NCBI GenBank assembly: GCA_002730875.1
Contig: PCBI01000002.1
Span: 69,358-133,357 of the forward strand
Length of the DNA: 64,000 nucleotides
Origin: Spirochaetaceae bacterium
Lineage (GTDB): Bacteria; Spirochaetota; Leptospiria; Leptospirales; Leptonemataceae
Direction of reading: 5' to 3'
Shown here: piece by piece, positions 50,107-59,840 of the stretch
How the letters are laid out: every line of letters starts with the position of its first letter
Numbering within the stretch: the first letter of the stretch is position 1
Notes under the pieces: generated by a model
Database searches by the model: none
Told to the model about the DNA's origin: nothing
Seen by the model: the letters and a program-made list of their open reading frames with translations, nothing else
Made by a program: the position numbers and the translations under genes

Positions 50107-50520
50107 ATGGACGTTGTCGCTCCCCTGAAACCTTTCGCCTGCGTACTGGCCTTTTGTGCATCCATTTTCGGAGGCGGTCCGGAATCCGACCGGGAAACGG
50201 CATTGCCGCCGGCGCCCGAATCGGTGCAGGAGCAATACATTGGATCCTGGCAGCAGGGATCGGACAGCCAGTGTTCTATTTCGCTACGCGTAGAACAGGG
50301 ACATGATAGTAAGTTGATCTACGAACTAAAGGGAAAGGAAACCTCCTATCAGGGGCTGGCGGAAGCCACGGATTTCTGGATCTATCTGGGCGATGTCACT
50401 TCGGCGAATTACGATGCATCCGTGCCTGTACTGGTTTTGCGAAACCAGTCAGAAGGCACCGATAGGGCTCCCATCGCTGAATGCCCGGAAGATATAGTGG
50501 TGCTGGAAAGAGCTGAATAA
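50107..50520 (+). CDS. Small secreted protein, unknown function
   Basis: 137 residues with a short hydrophobic start (PLKPFACVLAFCASIFGGG) that may be a signal peptide. A compact domain of about 100 residues follows (EQYIGSWQQGSDSQCSISLRVEQGHDSKLIYELKGKETSYQG). The C-terminal part (RAPIAECPEDIVVLERAE) is matched weakly by the small frame at 52141-52350, which ends NIPECPEGGLYFERVK. Two cysteines could form a disulfide. The GSWQQ...SLRV pattern fits a lipocalin- or META-like beta fold, but I cannot assign it. It stops one base before the convergent DUF4386 gene. Confidence 0.58.
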   Translation: MDVVAPLKPFACVLAFCASIFGGGPESDRETALPPAPESVQEQYIGSWQQGSDSQCSISLRVEQGHDSKLIYELKGKETSYQGLAEATDFWIYLGDVTSANYDASVPVLVLRNQSEGTDRAPIAECPEDIVVLERAE

Positions 50521-50521
50521 T

Positions 50522-51271
50522 CTAGGCAGCTAAATGTCGGCTTCGAACGCCCTTGATCAGTAACCACAGACAAAGCGGGATTTCGCCGGCCAGGGCGGCA
50601 ACAACTACAATCCCTTCGAAAATATCCGAGTGCTCGGCATAGTTGCTCATGCCAAGAGTGCCAACTGTATCGGTAATGTATCCGAAGGCTGCCAGAAGAA
50701 TCAGGATGGCCAGCCAGGAAGGAAATAGTTCGGATCTGTAGATTAGATAGGACTGAACAATCAAACTGCCTGCGAAAAATATCAGGGCCAATTTGTATCC
50801 GGTGGCGTGGGCATTTAGTAACAGGTAGGAAGTGTTTGCGGCTGGCGTAGCTGTTCCGACTGAAGCCTCCTGGCCCGGCAGCGTGGGCGTTAGATCTGCT
50901 CCTATAGTAACCTGAAGCGCCATCCATAGAAAGATAAGATTCAGTCCCAGGGCCGAGGCCTGCACCAGGCGAAAAAATGCCGCCAGCAGCGAAAGGGAAG
51001 CGCTTACAGCTCGTAGCAGAACAAAGAAACCCAGAGCTACCACAACATCGGCCACTACCATCACCAGATCCGCCAGGATTCCAGCCCGAAAAAGGCCCTG
51101 ATTATTATGAATATTCTGCGACGTGGACTCCGGATTGCCGAGCACAATCAGTTCGGCTCGCACGGCCCCTTCGGCAAACATACCGCATACGATAATGATC
51201 AGATAAAAAAGGCCGGTGATTCGGGCGATTTTCTTTAATTGTGCGAGATCTTCGGGCCATGTTTGGGACAT
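50522..51271 (-). CDS. DUF4386 family membrane protein
   Basis: 249 residues with six hydrophobic helices. The opening ARITGLFYLIIIVCGMFAEGAVRAELIV, the middle RAGILADLVMVVADVVVALGFFVLLRAVSASLSLLAAFFRLVQA, and the ending LAFGYITDTVGTLGMSNYAEHSDIFEGIV are typical of DUF4386. Members lie in the inner membrane and are uncharacterised. A good ribosome site (AGGGAGGATATC on the minus strand) precedes the ATG. No functional clue from neighbours. Confidence 0.85.
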   Translation of the reverse strand: MSQTWPEDLAQLKKIARITGLFYLIIIVCGMFAEGAVRAELIVLGNPESTSQNIHNNQGLFRAGILADLVMVVADVVVALGFFVLLRAVSASLSLLAAFFRLVQASALGLNLIFLWMALQVTIGADLTPTLPGQEASVGTATPAANTSYLLLNAHATGYKLALIFFAGSLIVQSYLIYRSELFPSWLAILILLAAFGYITDTVGTLGMSNYAEHSDIFEGIVVVAALAGEIPLCLWLLIKGVRSRHLAA

Positions 51272-51543
51272 GATATCCTCCCTGATTTTATTCTAAAGCC
51301 TTACGATGTAAGTGTCTGAGTCAAGGGGAATAATTCCATGATCCACAGATATAATGCCATCCCGGGCCGTATGCGGACCCAGGATTTCAAACCTCCCGAG
51401 AGGAATTGCCGTGGATGACTCTTTCGGGCTCGTTCTGTACCGGCCTGCGAGTTGCCGAAATCTGATGACCCTGCTGTTATGCAGCTCGGTTTCGCCATAG
51501 GTTTTGCTTGCGGCAAATACACGGACTGCCTCGCTGGTCTGGT

Positions 51544-52110
51544 TTGAGCTTTACCGAGATACTACTGATTTCCTTTGCTCTGGCCATGGACTGTTTCGCG
51601 GTTTCCTACGCCACCAGTCTGGCCGGGAAGGTAAATCATCCTATGGAGACTCTTCGCCTGGCGTTTTTCTTTGGCCTGTTTCAGGGAGGAATGCCTTTTC
51701 TTGGATGGCTGGGCGGTTCTGCTTTTCAGAGTTATCTGGCGCCGTTTGATCACTGGTTGGCCTTTGGCTTGCTGGCTTTCATCGCCCTGCATCTTTTCTA
51801 TGAAGCATGGCAGGGTGATGATCTTCCGGCGGAAAGCCGGGCCTTGAGCTGGCAGGGGCTGTTACTGCTTTCGCTGGCTACAAGCGTAGATGCCCTGGCT
51901 GCCGGACTCAGTTTTTCCGTGCTGGATACTGGTATTGTTACCCCTGTAATATCTATTGGAATCGTGGCCGCATTGATGACATTTCTGGGAATATTTCTGG
52001 GTCGGATTACCAGAAGTCGCCTGGACAGGTACGCGGCCGTACTGGGCGGTCTGATACTTCTGGGAATAGGGATACGAATCCTGGTAGTTCACATTCAAAC
52101 CGGCGTCTGA
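51544..52110 (+). CDS. mntP: Manganese efflux pump MntP
   Basis: MntP exports Mn2+ across the inner membrane. The TTG at 51544 gives SFTEILLISFALAMDCFAVSYATSLAG, aligned with the normal MntP start. The frame opens earlier, with a TTG at 51508. The two symmetric motifs each with a membrane Asp are there: LAMDCFAVS and LATSVDALAAGLSF. Five to six hydrophobic segments, 188 residues. I searched the leader by eye for a yybP-ykoY manganese riboswitch and found no match, so its regulation is unknown. Confidence 0.88.
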   Translation: MSFTEILLISFALAMDCFAVSYATSLAGKVNHPMETLRLAFFFGLFQGGMPFLGWLGGSAFQSYLAPFDHWLAFGLLAFIALHLFYEAWQGDDLPAESRALSWQGLLLLSLATSVDALAAGLSFSVLDTGIVTPVISIGIVAALMTFLGIFLGRITRSRLDRYAAVLGGLILLGIGIRILVVHIQTGV

Positions 52111-52140
52111 CGGGAAAAAGAGCTTCCCGATTTATGCGAA

Positions 52141-52350
52141 ATGAGCCATAAAATGCAAGGCAGGAACTGGAGGGCCCAGGGAAAAGCAAAGATGATCAAC
52201 TACAGGCTGGTTCTATTGCCGGGACGTCATTGCGACCACGAAGAGGAAAGCAAGACCCTGAGGTTCTATAATCCTGCGCGCGATACAGCGCCGGAGCAGA
52301 ATATTCCCGAATGCCCGGAGGGGGGCTTATACTTTGAAAGGGTAAAATGA
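52141..52350 (+). CDS. Small hypothetical protein, tail resembles the 50.1-kb protein
   Basis: 69 codons from an ATG with no strong ribosome site. The tail NIPECPEGGLYFERVK resembles IAECPEDIVVLERAE at the end of the protein at 50107-50520. This may be a shortened or decayed relative; the upstream part is basic and not secretory. Function unknown. Low confidence that it is expressed. Confidence 0.3.
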   Translation: MSHKMQGRNWRAQGKAKMINYRLVLLPGRHCDHEEESKTLRFYNPARDTAPEQNIPECPEGGLYFERVK

Positions 52351-52433
52351 TTCAGAGCGGGCAGAAGGGGGGAAGGCCGGGGCATGATAAAAATCATTTG
52401 CAATTCAAATGAAAGACTGTCAGTATTCGGGGC

Positions 52434-52727
52434 ATGAAACAAATCATGCGAAAGACTACTCTTATCATCTTTTTCAGCGCTCTGGCCGTTCCCGTGGCTG
52501 GATTCGCCCTGCCAGTAATCTCGCCGGCAAATACGGAAACCAGACCGATGAACACCGCCGAGTGCGACTATGATGTAGGAGACCGGGTAAAGGTAAAATG
52601 GCAGGGTAAATGGTATCCCTCTGAAATTCTGAAGGTAAAGCCCGACTGTAGCCAGTATTACATTCACTATATCGATTGGAGTGATTCCTGGGATGAATGG
52701 GTGAGTCCGGATCGTATCCAAAAATAA
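52434..52727 (+). CDS. Secreted protein with Tudor-knot/agenet-like domain
   Basis: 97 residues. A signal peptide (RKTTLIIFFSALAVPVAGFA) is followed by a single domain YDVGDRVKVKWQGKWYPSEILKVKPDCSQYYIHYIDWSDSWDEWVSPDRIQ. The pattern V-x-W-x-G-x-W-Y...I-x-Y-x-G/DW-x-x-S-W-D-E-W-V matches the chromo/Tudor-knot class. In eukaryotes it binds modified proteins; in Leptospira-like bacteria it is found in small exported proteins of unknown role. Two cysteines (TAECDYD, PDCSQY) could be bonded in the periplasm. Confidence 0.8.
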   Translation: MKQIMRKTTLIIFFSALAVPVAGFALPVISPANTETRPMNTAECDYDVGDRVKVKWQGKWYPSEILKVKPDCSQYYIHYIDWSDSWDEWVSPDRIQK

Positions 52728-52979
52728 AGCAGCAAACCGCTTCAAGGTCGGCGTCATACGGAAGCTGGCCTTGAGGATGCCAAGGTTGGTCTCAGGAACC
52801 TGGCCCTGACCATACTGACTTTGACCTGATAGAATTGGCCGAAGCCCCGCATTAAAGGATCGGAACAGGCGCCAACGGTGTGTCCTTATTACTACCGGCC
52901 TTTGCCGACTCATTCGGGCGTCAGGTTCCGCGAGCTCTTCGGGTGGCGCACTAAAGAGATGCCTCTGACCGGGCGATTC

Positions 52980-53474
52980 TTAGCCGGAGGGCTCTTCGGA
53001 TTCCAGCAGAAAGGGGTAAGTCTTTTCTATTTCCAATCGAATGGATTGCGCTTTCTGACTACTTGTTGAATCCCATTTACAGGGAACCTGGATTTCAACA
53101 GACTTGCCCGCAGGCACCGATGCAAAAAACTGGCATTTGCTGGTCTTTCCCGGGTTTCCGGAATCTGTCTTGCTGGCCAGATGGATCAAGCCCAGGATGC
53201 TTCGATCGCCATCGGCGGAATTGTACACGTTAACCTGGAACAGATCGTAACCAGGCATCTCAAGTGCCTGGCCGGTGGCGGAGACTTCCCAATCATCCTG
53301 GTCTAGCTCCGAGGAAGGATTGGCCCACAGAGGTGCCCGGAATCCCAGCAACACTATAAGCATCATGACCATCCGCTGCGCAAATCCCGCGCTGAGCAAT
53401 GGCATGGTAGGCGCTAGAACGCCAGATTTTGCTCTGAATCGGCTGTACGAAAGCAAGGACGATAGGGCTCTCAT
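52980..53474 (-). CDS. Putative secreted protein, unknown function
   Basis: 164 residues from ATG 53474, but the likelier start is an internal ATG at 53405 or 53372, placing the signal peptide MVMMLIVLLGFRAPLWANP at the N-terminus. The mature part is a small soluble beta domain (DDWEVSATGQALEMPGYDLFQVNVYNSADGDRSILGLIHLA, CQFFASVPAGKSVEIQVPCKWD) with two cysteines, suggestive of an immunoglobulin-like fold. Family not recognised. Divergent from gltB, with 73 bases between them for both promoters if the long start is real. Confidence 0.6.
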   Translation of the reverse strand: MRALSSLLSYSRFRAKSGVLAPTMPLLSAGFAQRMVMMLIVLLGFRAPLWANPSSELDQDDWEVSATGQALEMPGYDLFQVNVYNSADGDRSILGLIHLASKTDSGNPGKTSKCQFFASVPAGKSVEIQVPCKWDSTSSQKAQSIRLEIEKTYPFLLESEEPSG

Positions 53475-53547
53475 TTAGTACATTTACAGGAAACGGACCA
53501 TTTCGGACTCTGGTCAGGATGGGAAAGCTCCCTGTTTGTAGGATAGT

Positions 53548-56500
53548 ATGAATATGGAAAATGCAGGCAACCGGAATTTTATACCGCAGAAAAGCGGACT
53601 CTACGACCCGGATATGGCACGCGATGCCTGTGGCGTAGGATTTGTAGCGGATATCAAAGGCACCAAATCCCGGAAGGTAGTGGATATGGGCCTGCAGGTT
53701 GTATGTAACCTGGCACACCGGGGGGCCGTGGGCGCGGATCCGCAGACCGGGGACGGGGCCGGATTACTAATTCAGATTCCGGACAAATTCTTCCGTCGAG
53801 TAGCCAAAGAAGACTGCGATATTATTCTTCCTCCGAAAGGTCGTTATGCCATTGGCTTTGTGTACCTTCCACAGAACCGTACCATCCGAAAAGCCGTAGA
53901 AAACATCATCGAGAAGGTGGTGATGGACGAAGGTCAGACCTTTCTGGCCTGGCGCGACGTTCCCATAAACGCCGAATACTGCGGCGAAGGCGCTCGGGCC
54001 ACCATGCCTGTGTTCAAGCAGTGCTTTATCCAGGCATCAGACGACATGACCACCAACAGCGACTTCGAAAGAAGGCTCTATCTGATTCGTCGGGTAATCG
54101 ATCGTCGGGTGCGCGCCGAACACAAGCTGGACCGAAGCCAGTACTACGTTCCGTCATTTTCCAGTCGCACTATCAACTACAAGGGCATGCTACTTTCCGA
54201 GCAGCTTCCCGAGTTCTATTTGGATCTGAAAGCCCAGGATATGGAATCCGCCCTGGCCATGATCCACATGCGCTTTTCTACCAATACCTTCCCGACCTGG
54301 GATCTGGCTCATCCGTTTAGAATGATTGCCCATAATGGGGAGATTAACACCCTGCGCGGCAACATCAACTGGATGGCTGCTCGCCAGATGATCATGGAAA
54401 GCCCCTACTACGGCAAAGATCTTCGCAGAATGCTTCCTATCATCATGGAAGGTCAGAGCGATTCGGCCACCTTTGATACGGTTCTTGAGCTTCTGTACAT
54501 GGCCGGTAGAACTTTGCCCCATGCCATGATGATGATGATTCCCGAGGCCTGGGGTAAGAAGAAAGGCATGAGCGCCGAAAAGCGTGCTTTCTACGAATAC
54601 CATGCCACGATGATGGAGCCCTGGGATGGTCCCGCGGCGGTGGCTTTCACCGACGGTCGAGTGATCGGCGCTACTCTGGATCGAAACGGTCTTCGTCCCG
54701 CTCGTTACCTGGAAACCAGGGACGGCTTGATTATCATGTCATCCGAAGTGGGAACCCTGCCTGTGGAGTCTTCTAACGTCGCTCGTAGTGGTCGCCTGCA
54801 GCCGGGCCGAATGTTTCTTATCGATCTGGAAGAAGGTCGTATCGTAGACGACGAAGAAATCAAAAGCCAGATCGTAAACCAGAAGCCCTACCTGGAGTGG
54901 GTGGATACACAGATGATTCGCCTGAGTCAGTTGCCGGATCCTCCCTTTGTCTATCAACCGGACCACGAAAGCATTCGGGAACGTCAGCGCGCCTTTGGCT
55001 ACACGTCCGAAGAAGTGATGACTCTCATGCGTCCCATGGCCATAAGCGGCGAAGAGCCCATCGGTTCCATGGGCGATGACGTTTCTCTGGCGGTCCTCAG
55101 CGAAAAGCCGCAGCCGCTATTTAGATATTTCAAGCAATTGTTTGCTCAGGTGACCAACCCGCCCATCGATCCTATTCGTGAGGACCTGGTTATGGATCTC
55201 ACTACCTGGGTGGGTCCGGAAGGAAACATCCTGGATGAAACCCCAGAGCATGCGCACCGCATTGAGCTGGAGCACCCTGTTCTGACGAACAATGAGTTGG
55301 AAAAGATCCGAAGCATAAAGCAGGGTAAGTTCAAAACCATCACTATAAACATCCTGTTCGATCCGGATGCCAAGCATGGTATGCGAAACCGCCTGGACCA
55401 GATCTGCGATGAAGCGGCCCAGGCCGTGCGAAACGGATACAACCTGATCATCCTGAGCGACCGCGGCGTGGCGCAGAATATGGCGGCCATTCCCAGTTTG
55501 CTGGCCATGGCCGGGGTGCATCACTTTCTGATTCGTGCAGGTCTGCGAACCAAAACCGGGCTCATCATCGAATCCGGCGAACCGCGAGAAGTGGCTCACT
55601 TTGCCATGCTTCTGGGATACGGCGCCAACGGAATCAATCCTTACCTGGCATTCGAAACCCTGGTGGATCTACACAAAGAAGGCGCTCTTCCAGAGGTGCA
55701 GGACATCAAGGATGCGCGAAAGAACTACATCAAAGGCATTGGAAAAGGACTGTTCAAGATATTCTCCAAGATGGGTATTTCTACTCTGCAATCCTACACC
55801 GGCGCTCAGATCTATGAAGCGGTGGGACTGGATTCCGAACTGGTAAACACCTATTTCACTGGAACCTATACTCTGGTGGAAGGCATGAGCATGGAAATGC
55901 TGGAGGAGGAGACCATCCGGAGGCATCGACAGGCGTATGATGCCACCTACTATCCGGGAGTGTTGGAGCCAGGAAGCCATCATTACTATAGAAAATACGG
56001 GGAGAAGCACCTGTGGAACCCCATGACTATCTTCAAGCTGCAGCATTCTACGCACACAGATAACTATGATCTGTATAAAGAATTCAGCCAGGAAGTATAC
56101 GAAACCGGCAAGGATCGAATCACTCTGCGAAGCTTGTTCGATCTGGATCGTAGAAATGCCATTCCTCTGGAAGAAGTCGAGCCCATCGAAAACATATTGA
56201 AGCGATTCCAGACCGGGGCCATGAGCTTTGGCTCCATCTCCTGGGAAAGTCATACCAATCTGGCTATCGCCATGAACCGAATTGGCGGAAAGTCCAATAC
56301 CGGCGAAGGCGGCGAGGATGGAATTCGTTACAAGCCCATGGAAAACGGGGATTCCATGCGAAGCTCCATCAAGCAGGTGGCTTCCGGTAGGTTTGGCGTC
56401 ACCACTCACTATCTGGTGAACGCGGATGATATTCAGATCAAGATGGCCCAGGGCGCCAAGCCAGGCGAAGGCGGCCAGCTTCCGGGACACAAGGTGGACA

Positions 56501-58116
56501 ACTACATCGCAAAACTGCGGTTCTCCACTCCCGGAGTGACTTTGATTTCGCCTCCTCCGCACCACGACATTTATTCCATCGAAGACCTGGCGCAGCTCAT
56601 CTTCGACCTTAAGAACGTAAACCCGAAGGCGCGCGTGAGCGTTAAGCTGGTGAGTTCCGTGGGTGTGGGAACTGTGGCTGCCGGGGTGGCCAAAGCCCAT
56701 GCGGATCACATCCTGATTTCCGGTCATGACGGCGGAACTGGCGCAAGCCCCATTTCCTCCATTCACTATGCCGGAACTCCCTGGGAAATCGGTCTTTCCG
56801 AAACCCATCAGACGCTTGTGGCGGAAGGTCTTCGCGATCGCGTAGTCGTAGGAAGCGACGGCAAAATGATGACCGGGCGCGACGTTGTAGTGGCCGCACT
56901 ACTGGGCGCCGAAGAATACGGTTTCTCCACCGCCGCTCTGGTTACCCAGGGCTGCATAATGATGCGAAAATGCCATCTGAATACCTGCCCGGTGGGAATT
57001 GCTACCCAGGATCCGGATCTCCGCAAGAAGTTCAGCGGTCAGCCCGAGTATCTGGTCCGTTATCTGACCTTCGTGGCCCAGGAAGTACGCGAGCTGATGG
57101 CGGAAATGGGATTCAGAACAATGAATGAAATGATCGGACAGGTGGATCGCATTCGCCCGGTTCGACTGAAAGACCACTGGAAAGCTCGCGGACTGGAGCT
57201 GAGCAAGATTCTAAACAAGCCAAAGCCGGCCTTTGGCACCGGGCTCTATGCTGCCCGAGAGCAGGATCATGGCCTGGATAAGCAAATCGATCATGTTCTG
57301 ATCGAAAAAGCGGCCCCGGCTCTGGAAAGAAAAGAGCCTACTACTATCGAGATTCCGGTGCAGAACACGGACCGAACGGTGGGAGCTATGCTTTCCGGCG
57401 AAATTGCAAAACGCTACGGCGAAGAGGGGCTCCCGGACCATACGCTGCAGATCAAGATGAACGGTTATGCCGGTCAGAGCTTCGGCGCATTTTTGACCCG
57501 CGGTGTAACTCTCACTTTGACCGGTCAGGCTAACGACTACGTCGGCAAAGGACTGTCCGGCGGACGACTGGCCGTGATTACTCCGGTGCATGCGGAATTC
57601 GACCCATCCAGCAACATAGTAATCGGAAATACATGTCTGTATGGCGCCACTTCCGGCGAAGCTTACTTCAACGGAATGGCCGGCGAAAGGTTCGCTGTGC
57701 GTAACTCTGGAGCCCGGGCCGTTGTCGAGGGCGTCGGCGATCACGGCTGCGAGTATATGACCGGCGGTCGCGTGGTAATTCTGGGCACTACCGGAAGAAA
57801 CTTTGCCGCAGGTATGTCCGGCGGTATTGCCTACATCTGGGATCCGGAGAATCGTTTCAGGGACCAGGTCAACGCGGCCATGGTGGATCTGGAGCCTCTG
57901 GTGGAGCCGCAGGACATCGATGAAGTGCTGCACATGATCACCCGGCATCAGGAATACACCGGTTCTTCACGGGCCGCCGAGATTCTAAAGGATTGGCCGG
58001 AACGAATTCGAGATTTTGTAAAAGTGATTCCTGGCGATTACAAAATGGCGCTGCAGAAAATGGAAGAAGAGAATGCCATGAAGATGCAGCAGAACAAGGC
58101 CCAGGCGCGGATCTAA
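53548..58116 (+). CDS. gltB: Glutamate synthase (NADPH) large subunit
   Basis: It makes two glutamates from glutamine and 2-oxoglutarate, channelling ammonia between sites. 1522 residues. The class II glutaminase domain starts at C28 (ARDACGVGFVADIKG), so a 27-residue propeptide must be removed; it includes NLAHRGAVGADPQTGDGAG and MRFSTNTFPTWDLAHPF. The FMN domain carries NTGEGGEDG, KPGEGGQLPGHKV and HDGGTGASPISSI. The 3Fe-4S cluster is C1136, C1142 and C1147 (CIMMRKCHLNTCPVGIATQD). The C-terminal GXGXG beta helix is present (ANDYVGKGLSGGRL, GATSGEAYFNGMAGERFAVRNSG). A good AGGAT ribosome site precedes the ATG. It forms one operon with gltD. Confidence 0.98.
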   Translation: MNMENAGNRNFIPQKSGLYDPDMARDACGVGFVADIKGTKSRKVVDMGLQVVCNLAHRGAVGADPQTGDGAGLLIQIPDKFFRRVAKEDCDIILPPKGRYAIGFVYLPQNRTIRKAVENIIEKVVMDEGQTFLAWRDVPINAEYCGEGARATMPVFKQCFIQASDDMTTNSDFERRLYLIRRVIDRRVRAEHKLDRSQYYVPSFSSRTINYKGMLLSEQLPEFYLDLKAQDMESALAMIHMRFSTNTFPTWDLAHPFRMIAHNGEINTLRGNINWMAARQMIMESPYYGKDLRRMLPIIMEGQSDSATFDTVLELLYMAGRTLPHAMMMMIPEAWGKKKGMSAEKRAFYEYHATMMEPWDGPAAVAFTDGRVIGATLDRNGLRPARYLETRDGLIIMSSEVGTLPVESSNVARSGRLQPGRMFLIDLEEGRIVDDEEIKSQIVNQKPYLEWVDTQMIRLSQLPDPPFVYQPDHESIRERQRAFGYTSEEVMTLMRPMAISGEEPIGSMGDDVSLAVLSEKPQPLFRYFKQLFAQVTNPPIDPIREDLVMDLTTWVGPEGNILDETPEHAHRIELEHPVLTNNELEKIRSIKQGKFKTITINILFDPDAKHGMRNRLDQICDEAAQAVRNGYNLIILSDRGVAQNMAAIPSLLAMAGVHHFLIRAGLRTKTGLIIESGEPREVAHFAMLLGYGANGINPYLAFETLVDLHKEGALPEVQDIKDARKNYIKGIGKGLFKIFSKMGISTLQSYTGAQIYEAVGLDSELVNTYFTGTYTLVEGMSMEMLEEETIRRHRQAYDATYYPGVLEPGSHHYYRKYGEKHLWNPMTIFKLQHSTHTDNYDLYKEFSQEVYETGKDRITLRSLFDLDRRNAIPLEEVEPIENILKRFQTGAMSFGSISWESHTNLAIAMNRIGGKSNTGEGGEDGIRYKPMENGDSMRSSIKQVASGRFGVTTHYLVNADDIQIKMAQGAKPGEGGQLPGHKVDNYIAKLRFSTPGVTLISPPPHHDIYSIEDLAQLIFDLKNVNPKARVSVKLVSSVGVGTVAAGVAKAHADHILISGHDGGTGASPISSIHYAGTPWEIGLSETHQTLVAEGLRDRVVVGSDGKMMTGRDVVVAALLGAEEYGFSTAALVTQGCIMMRKCHLNTCPVGIATQDPDLRKKFSGQPEYLVRYLTFVAQEVRELMAEMGFRTMNEMIGQVDRIRPVRLKDHWKARGLELSKILNKPKPAFGTGLYAAREQDHGLDKQIDHVLIEKAAPALERKEPTTIEIPVQNTDRTVGAMLSGEIAKRYGEEGLPDHTLQIKMNGYAGQSFGAFLTRGVTLTLTGQANDYVGKGLSGGRLAVITPVHAEFDPSSNIVIGNTCLYGATSGEAYFNGMAGERFAVRNSGARAVVEGVGDHGCEYMTGGRVVILGTTGRNFAAGMSGGIAYIWDPENRFRDQVNAAMVDLEPLVEPQDIDEVLHMITRHQEYTGSSRAAEILKDWPERIRDFVKVIPGDYKMALQKMEEENAMKMQQNKAQARI

Positions 58117-58168
58117 TCGAAAGATAGAGGTCCCGAAAGCTTTTATGTAGAGAATACAGGATTTTGGA

Positions 58169-59608
58169 ATGGGAAAGATAACAGGGTTTAAAGAATATCG
58201 CAGGGCTTCATTGCCAAAGGATCCGGTGGAGTCCCGCGTTAAGCATTACAAGGAATTTGAAAAGTCCTTCGACAACGAAACGGCGCGAATCCAGGGCGCA
58301 CGCTGCATGGATTGTGGCGTACCTTTCTGTCAGGGCGATACTGGCTGCCCGGTGGATAATCTGATTCCGGAATGGAACGATCTGGTGTACCGTGGTCGCT
58401 GGAAAGAGGCTCTGGAGAATCTGCACAGCACGAACAACTTCCCGGAATTTACCGGGATGTTGTGCCCGGCTCCCTGCGAAACCGCCTGTGTTCTGGGTAT
58501 TAACGAACCTCCGGTGGCAATCAAGGCCATGGAACGCACTATTATCGACCGTGGTTTCGAAGAAGGCTGGGTGGAGCCCCGACCTCCTCGGGTGCTTACC
58601 GGTAGAACCATCGGCATTGTAGGCTCCGGACCCGCGGGATTGGCGGCCGCCCAGCAGCTGGCCCGGGCCGGTCATGACGTTACCATCTATGAGCGGGAAG
58701 ACCGGATTGGTGGCCTGCTACGGTACGGTATCCCTGATTTCAAAATGGAGAAATGGAGAATCGATCGCAGGTTCGAGCAACTTAAGATCGAAGGCGTAAA
58801 ATGCAAGACTGGCATTAATGTGGGAATCGATATAACGATAGAAGAACTCCAGCAAAAGCACGATGCATTGATTCTGGCCATGGGAGCGGAAGAACCCAGG
58901 AAAGTGGATATCCCCGGTCGTGATCTGAAAGGCGTCCACTTCGCCATGGACTATTTGGTACAACAGAACCGCGTAGTAGCCGGAGATAAGATCGAAGACC
59001 AGATAGACGCAAAAGACAAACACGTAATTGTAATCGGTGGCGGCGACACCGGCTCTGACTGTATTGGAACGGCCAATCGTCAGGGCGCCAAATCCATCAC
59101 GCAGATGGACTATAATCCGGTTCCTCCAAAAGACCGAGCACCAAACGATCCCTGGCCTTTGTATCCCAGGGTGTATCGCACTTCCACCTCGCAGGAGGAA
59201 GGGGTGAACCGGGAGTGGAGTCTCCATTCAAAGGAATTTGTGGGCAAAGACGGTCGCGTGGTGGCCGTTCGCGGAAACAAAGTACAGAAAGAAGGAAGAA
59301 ATATTACGGACATTCCCGACTCGGACTTTGAGATTCCAGCAGATCTGGTCTTGATCGCTATCGGTTTTACCGGTCCCAGAGATACTCCTTTGCTGAATCA
59401 GTTGCGCGATGCGGGCGTGGAATTTGACGAACGAGGCAATGTTAAAGCCAGCTTTGGCATCGGCGGCGACCACTTCAAGACCAGCGCACCCGGAATCTAT
59501 GCCTGTGGTGACGTTCGTCGGGGGCAGTCCATTATTGTATGGGCCATTTCAGAAGGTCGAAAGTGCGCCGACATAGTGCACAGAGAACTGCAGGTCAAGG
59601 TCAGCTAA
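58169..59608 (+). CDS. gltD: Glutamate synthase (NADPH) small subunit
   Basis: It passes electrons from NADPH through FAD and two 4Fe-4S clusters to the large subunit. 479 residues. The N-terminal cysteines are in two groups: C46, C49, C54, C60 (CMDCGVPFCQGDTGC) and C99, C103, C107 (CPAPCETAC). FAD motif: VGSGPAGLAAAQQLARAGHDVTIYE. NADPH motif: VIVIGGGDTGSDCIGTANRQGA. The late APGIYACGDVRRGQSIIVWAISEGR closes the FAD site. It lies 52 bases after gltB. Confidence 0.98.
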   Translation: MGKITGFKEYRRASLPKDPVESRVKHYKEFEKSFDNETARIQGARCMDCGVPFCQGDTGCPVDNLIPEWNDLVYRGRWKEALENLHSTNNFPEFTGMLCPAPCETACVLGINEPPVAIKAMERTIIDRGFEEGWVEPRPPRVLTGRTIGIVGSGPAGLAAAQQLARAGHDVTIYEREDRIGGLLRYGIPDFKMEKWRIDRRFEQLKIEGVKCKTGINVGIDITIEELQQKHDALILAMGAEEPRKVDIPGRDLKGVHFAMDYLVQQNRVVAGDKIEDQIDAKDKHVIVIGGGDTGSDCIGTANRQGAKSITQMDYNPVPPKDRAPNDPWPLYPRVYRTSTSQEEGVNREWSLHSKEFVGKDGRVVAVRGNKVQKEGRNITDIPDSDFEIPADLVLIAIGFTGPRDTPLLNQLRDAGVEFDERGNVKASFGIGGDHFKTSAPGIYACGDVRRGQSIIVWAISEGRKCADIVHRELQVKVS

Positions 59609-59840
59609 CCCGGGATAGACAGTAACACTGATGACATTGCTTCGGCATAATACCGAGGTAGTCAGGGGTTATCAGAACGACCGGATTATCCGGGCTAATG
59701 AGGTGGGCGCCTTGGATTTCCTGTAGCGACCACCTGATTCGAAACGACTTCCGTTAGAAGAGAATCTACTAGATTGTAGAGGCCGACCGCGGTCAGGATG
59801 CGCATTGAGTGCGCCGGTGGCGCGAACCTGTTCCAGTCCC

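Noticed and set aside
51272..51543. yybP-ykoY manganese riboswitch before mntP
   Set aside because: I looked for the conserved paired-helix core and found no matching segments.
52266..52913. 215-codon minus-strand membrane-like frame
   Set aside because: It is antisense to the Tudor-knot gene, whose signal peptide yields the apparent hydrophobic segment.
55669..56808. 379-codon minus-strand frame inside gltB
   Set aside because: Long open antisense frames are expected within a GC-rich coding gene with strong codon bias; gltB is certain.
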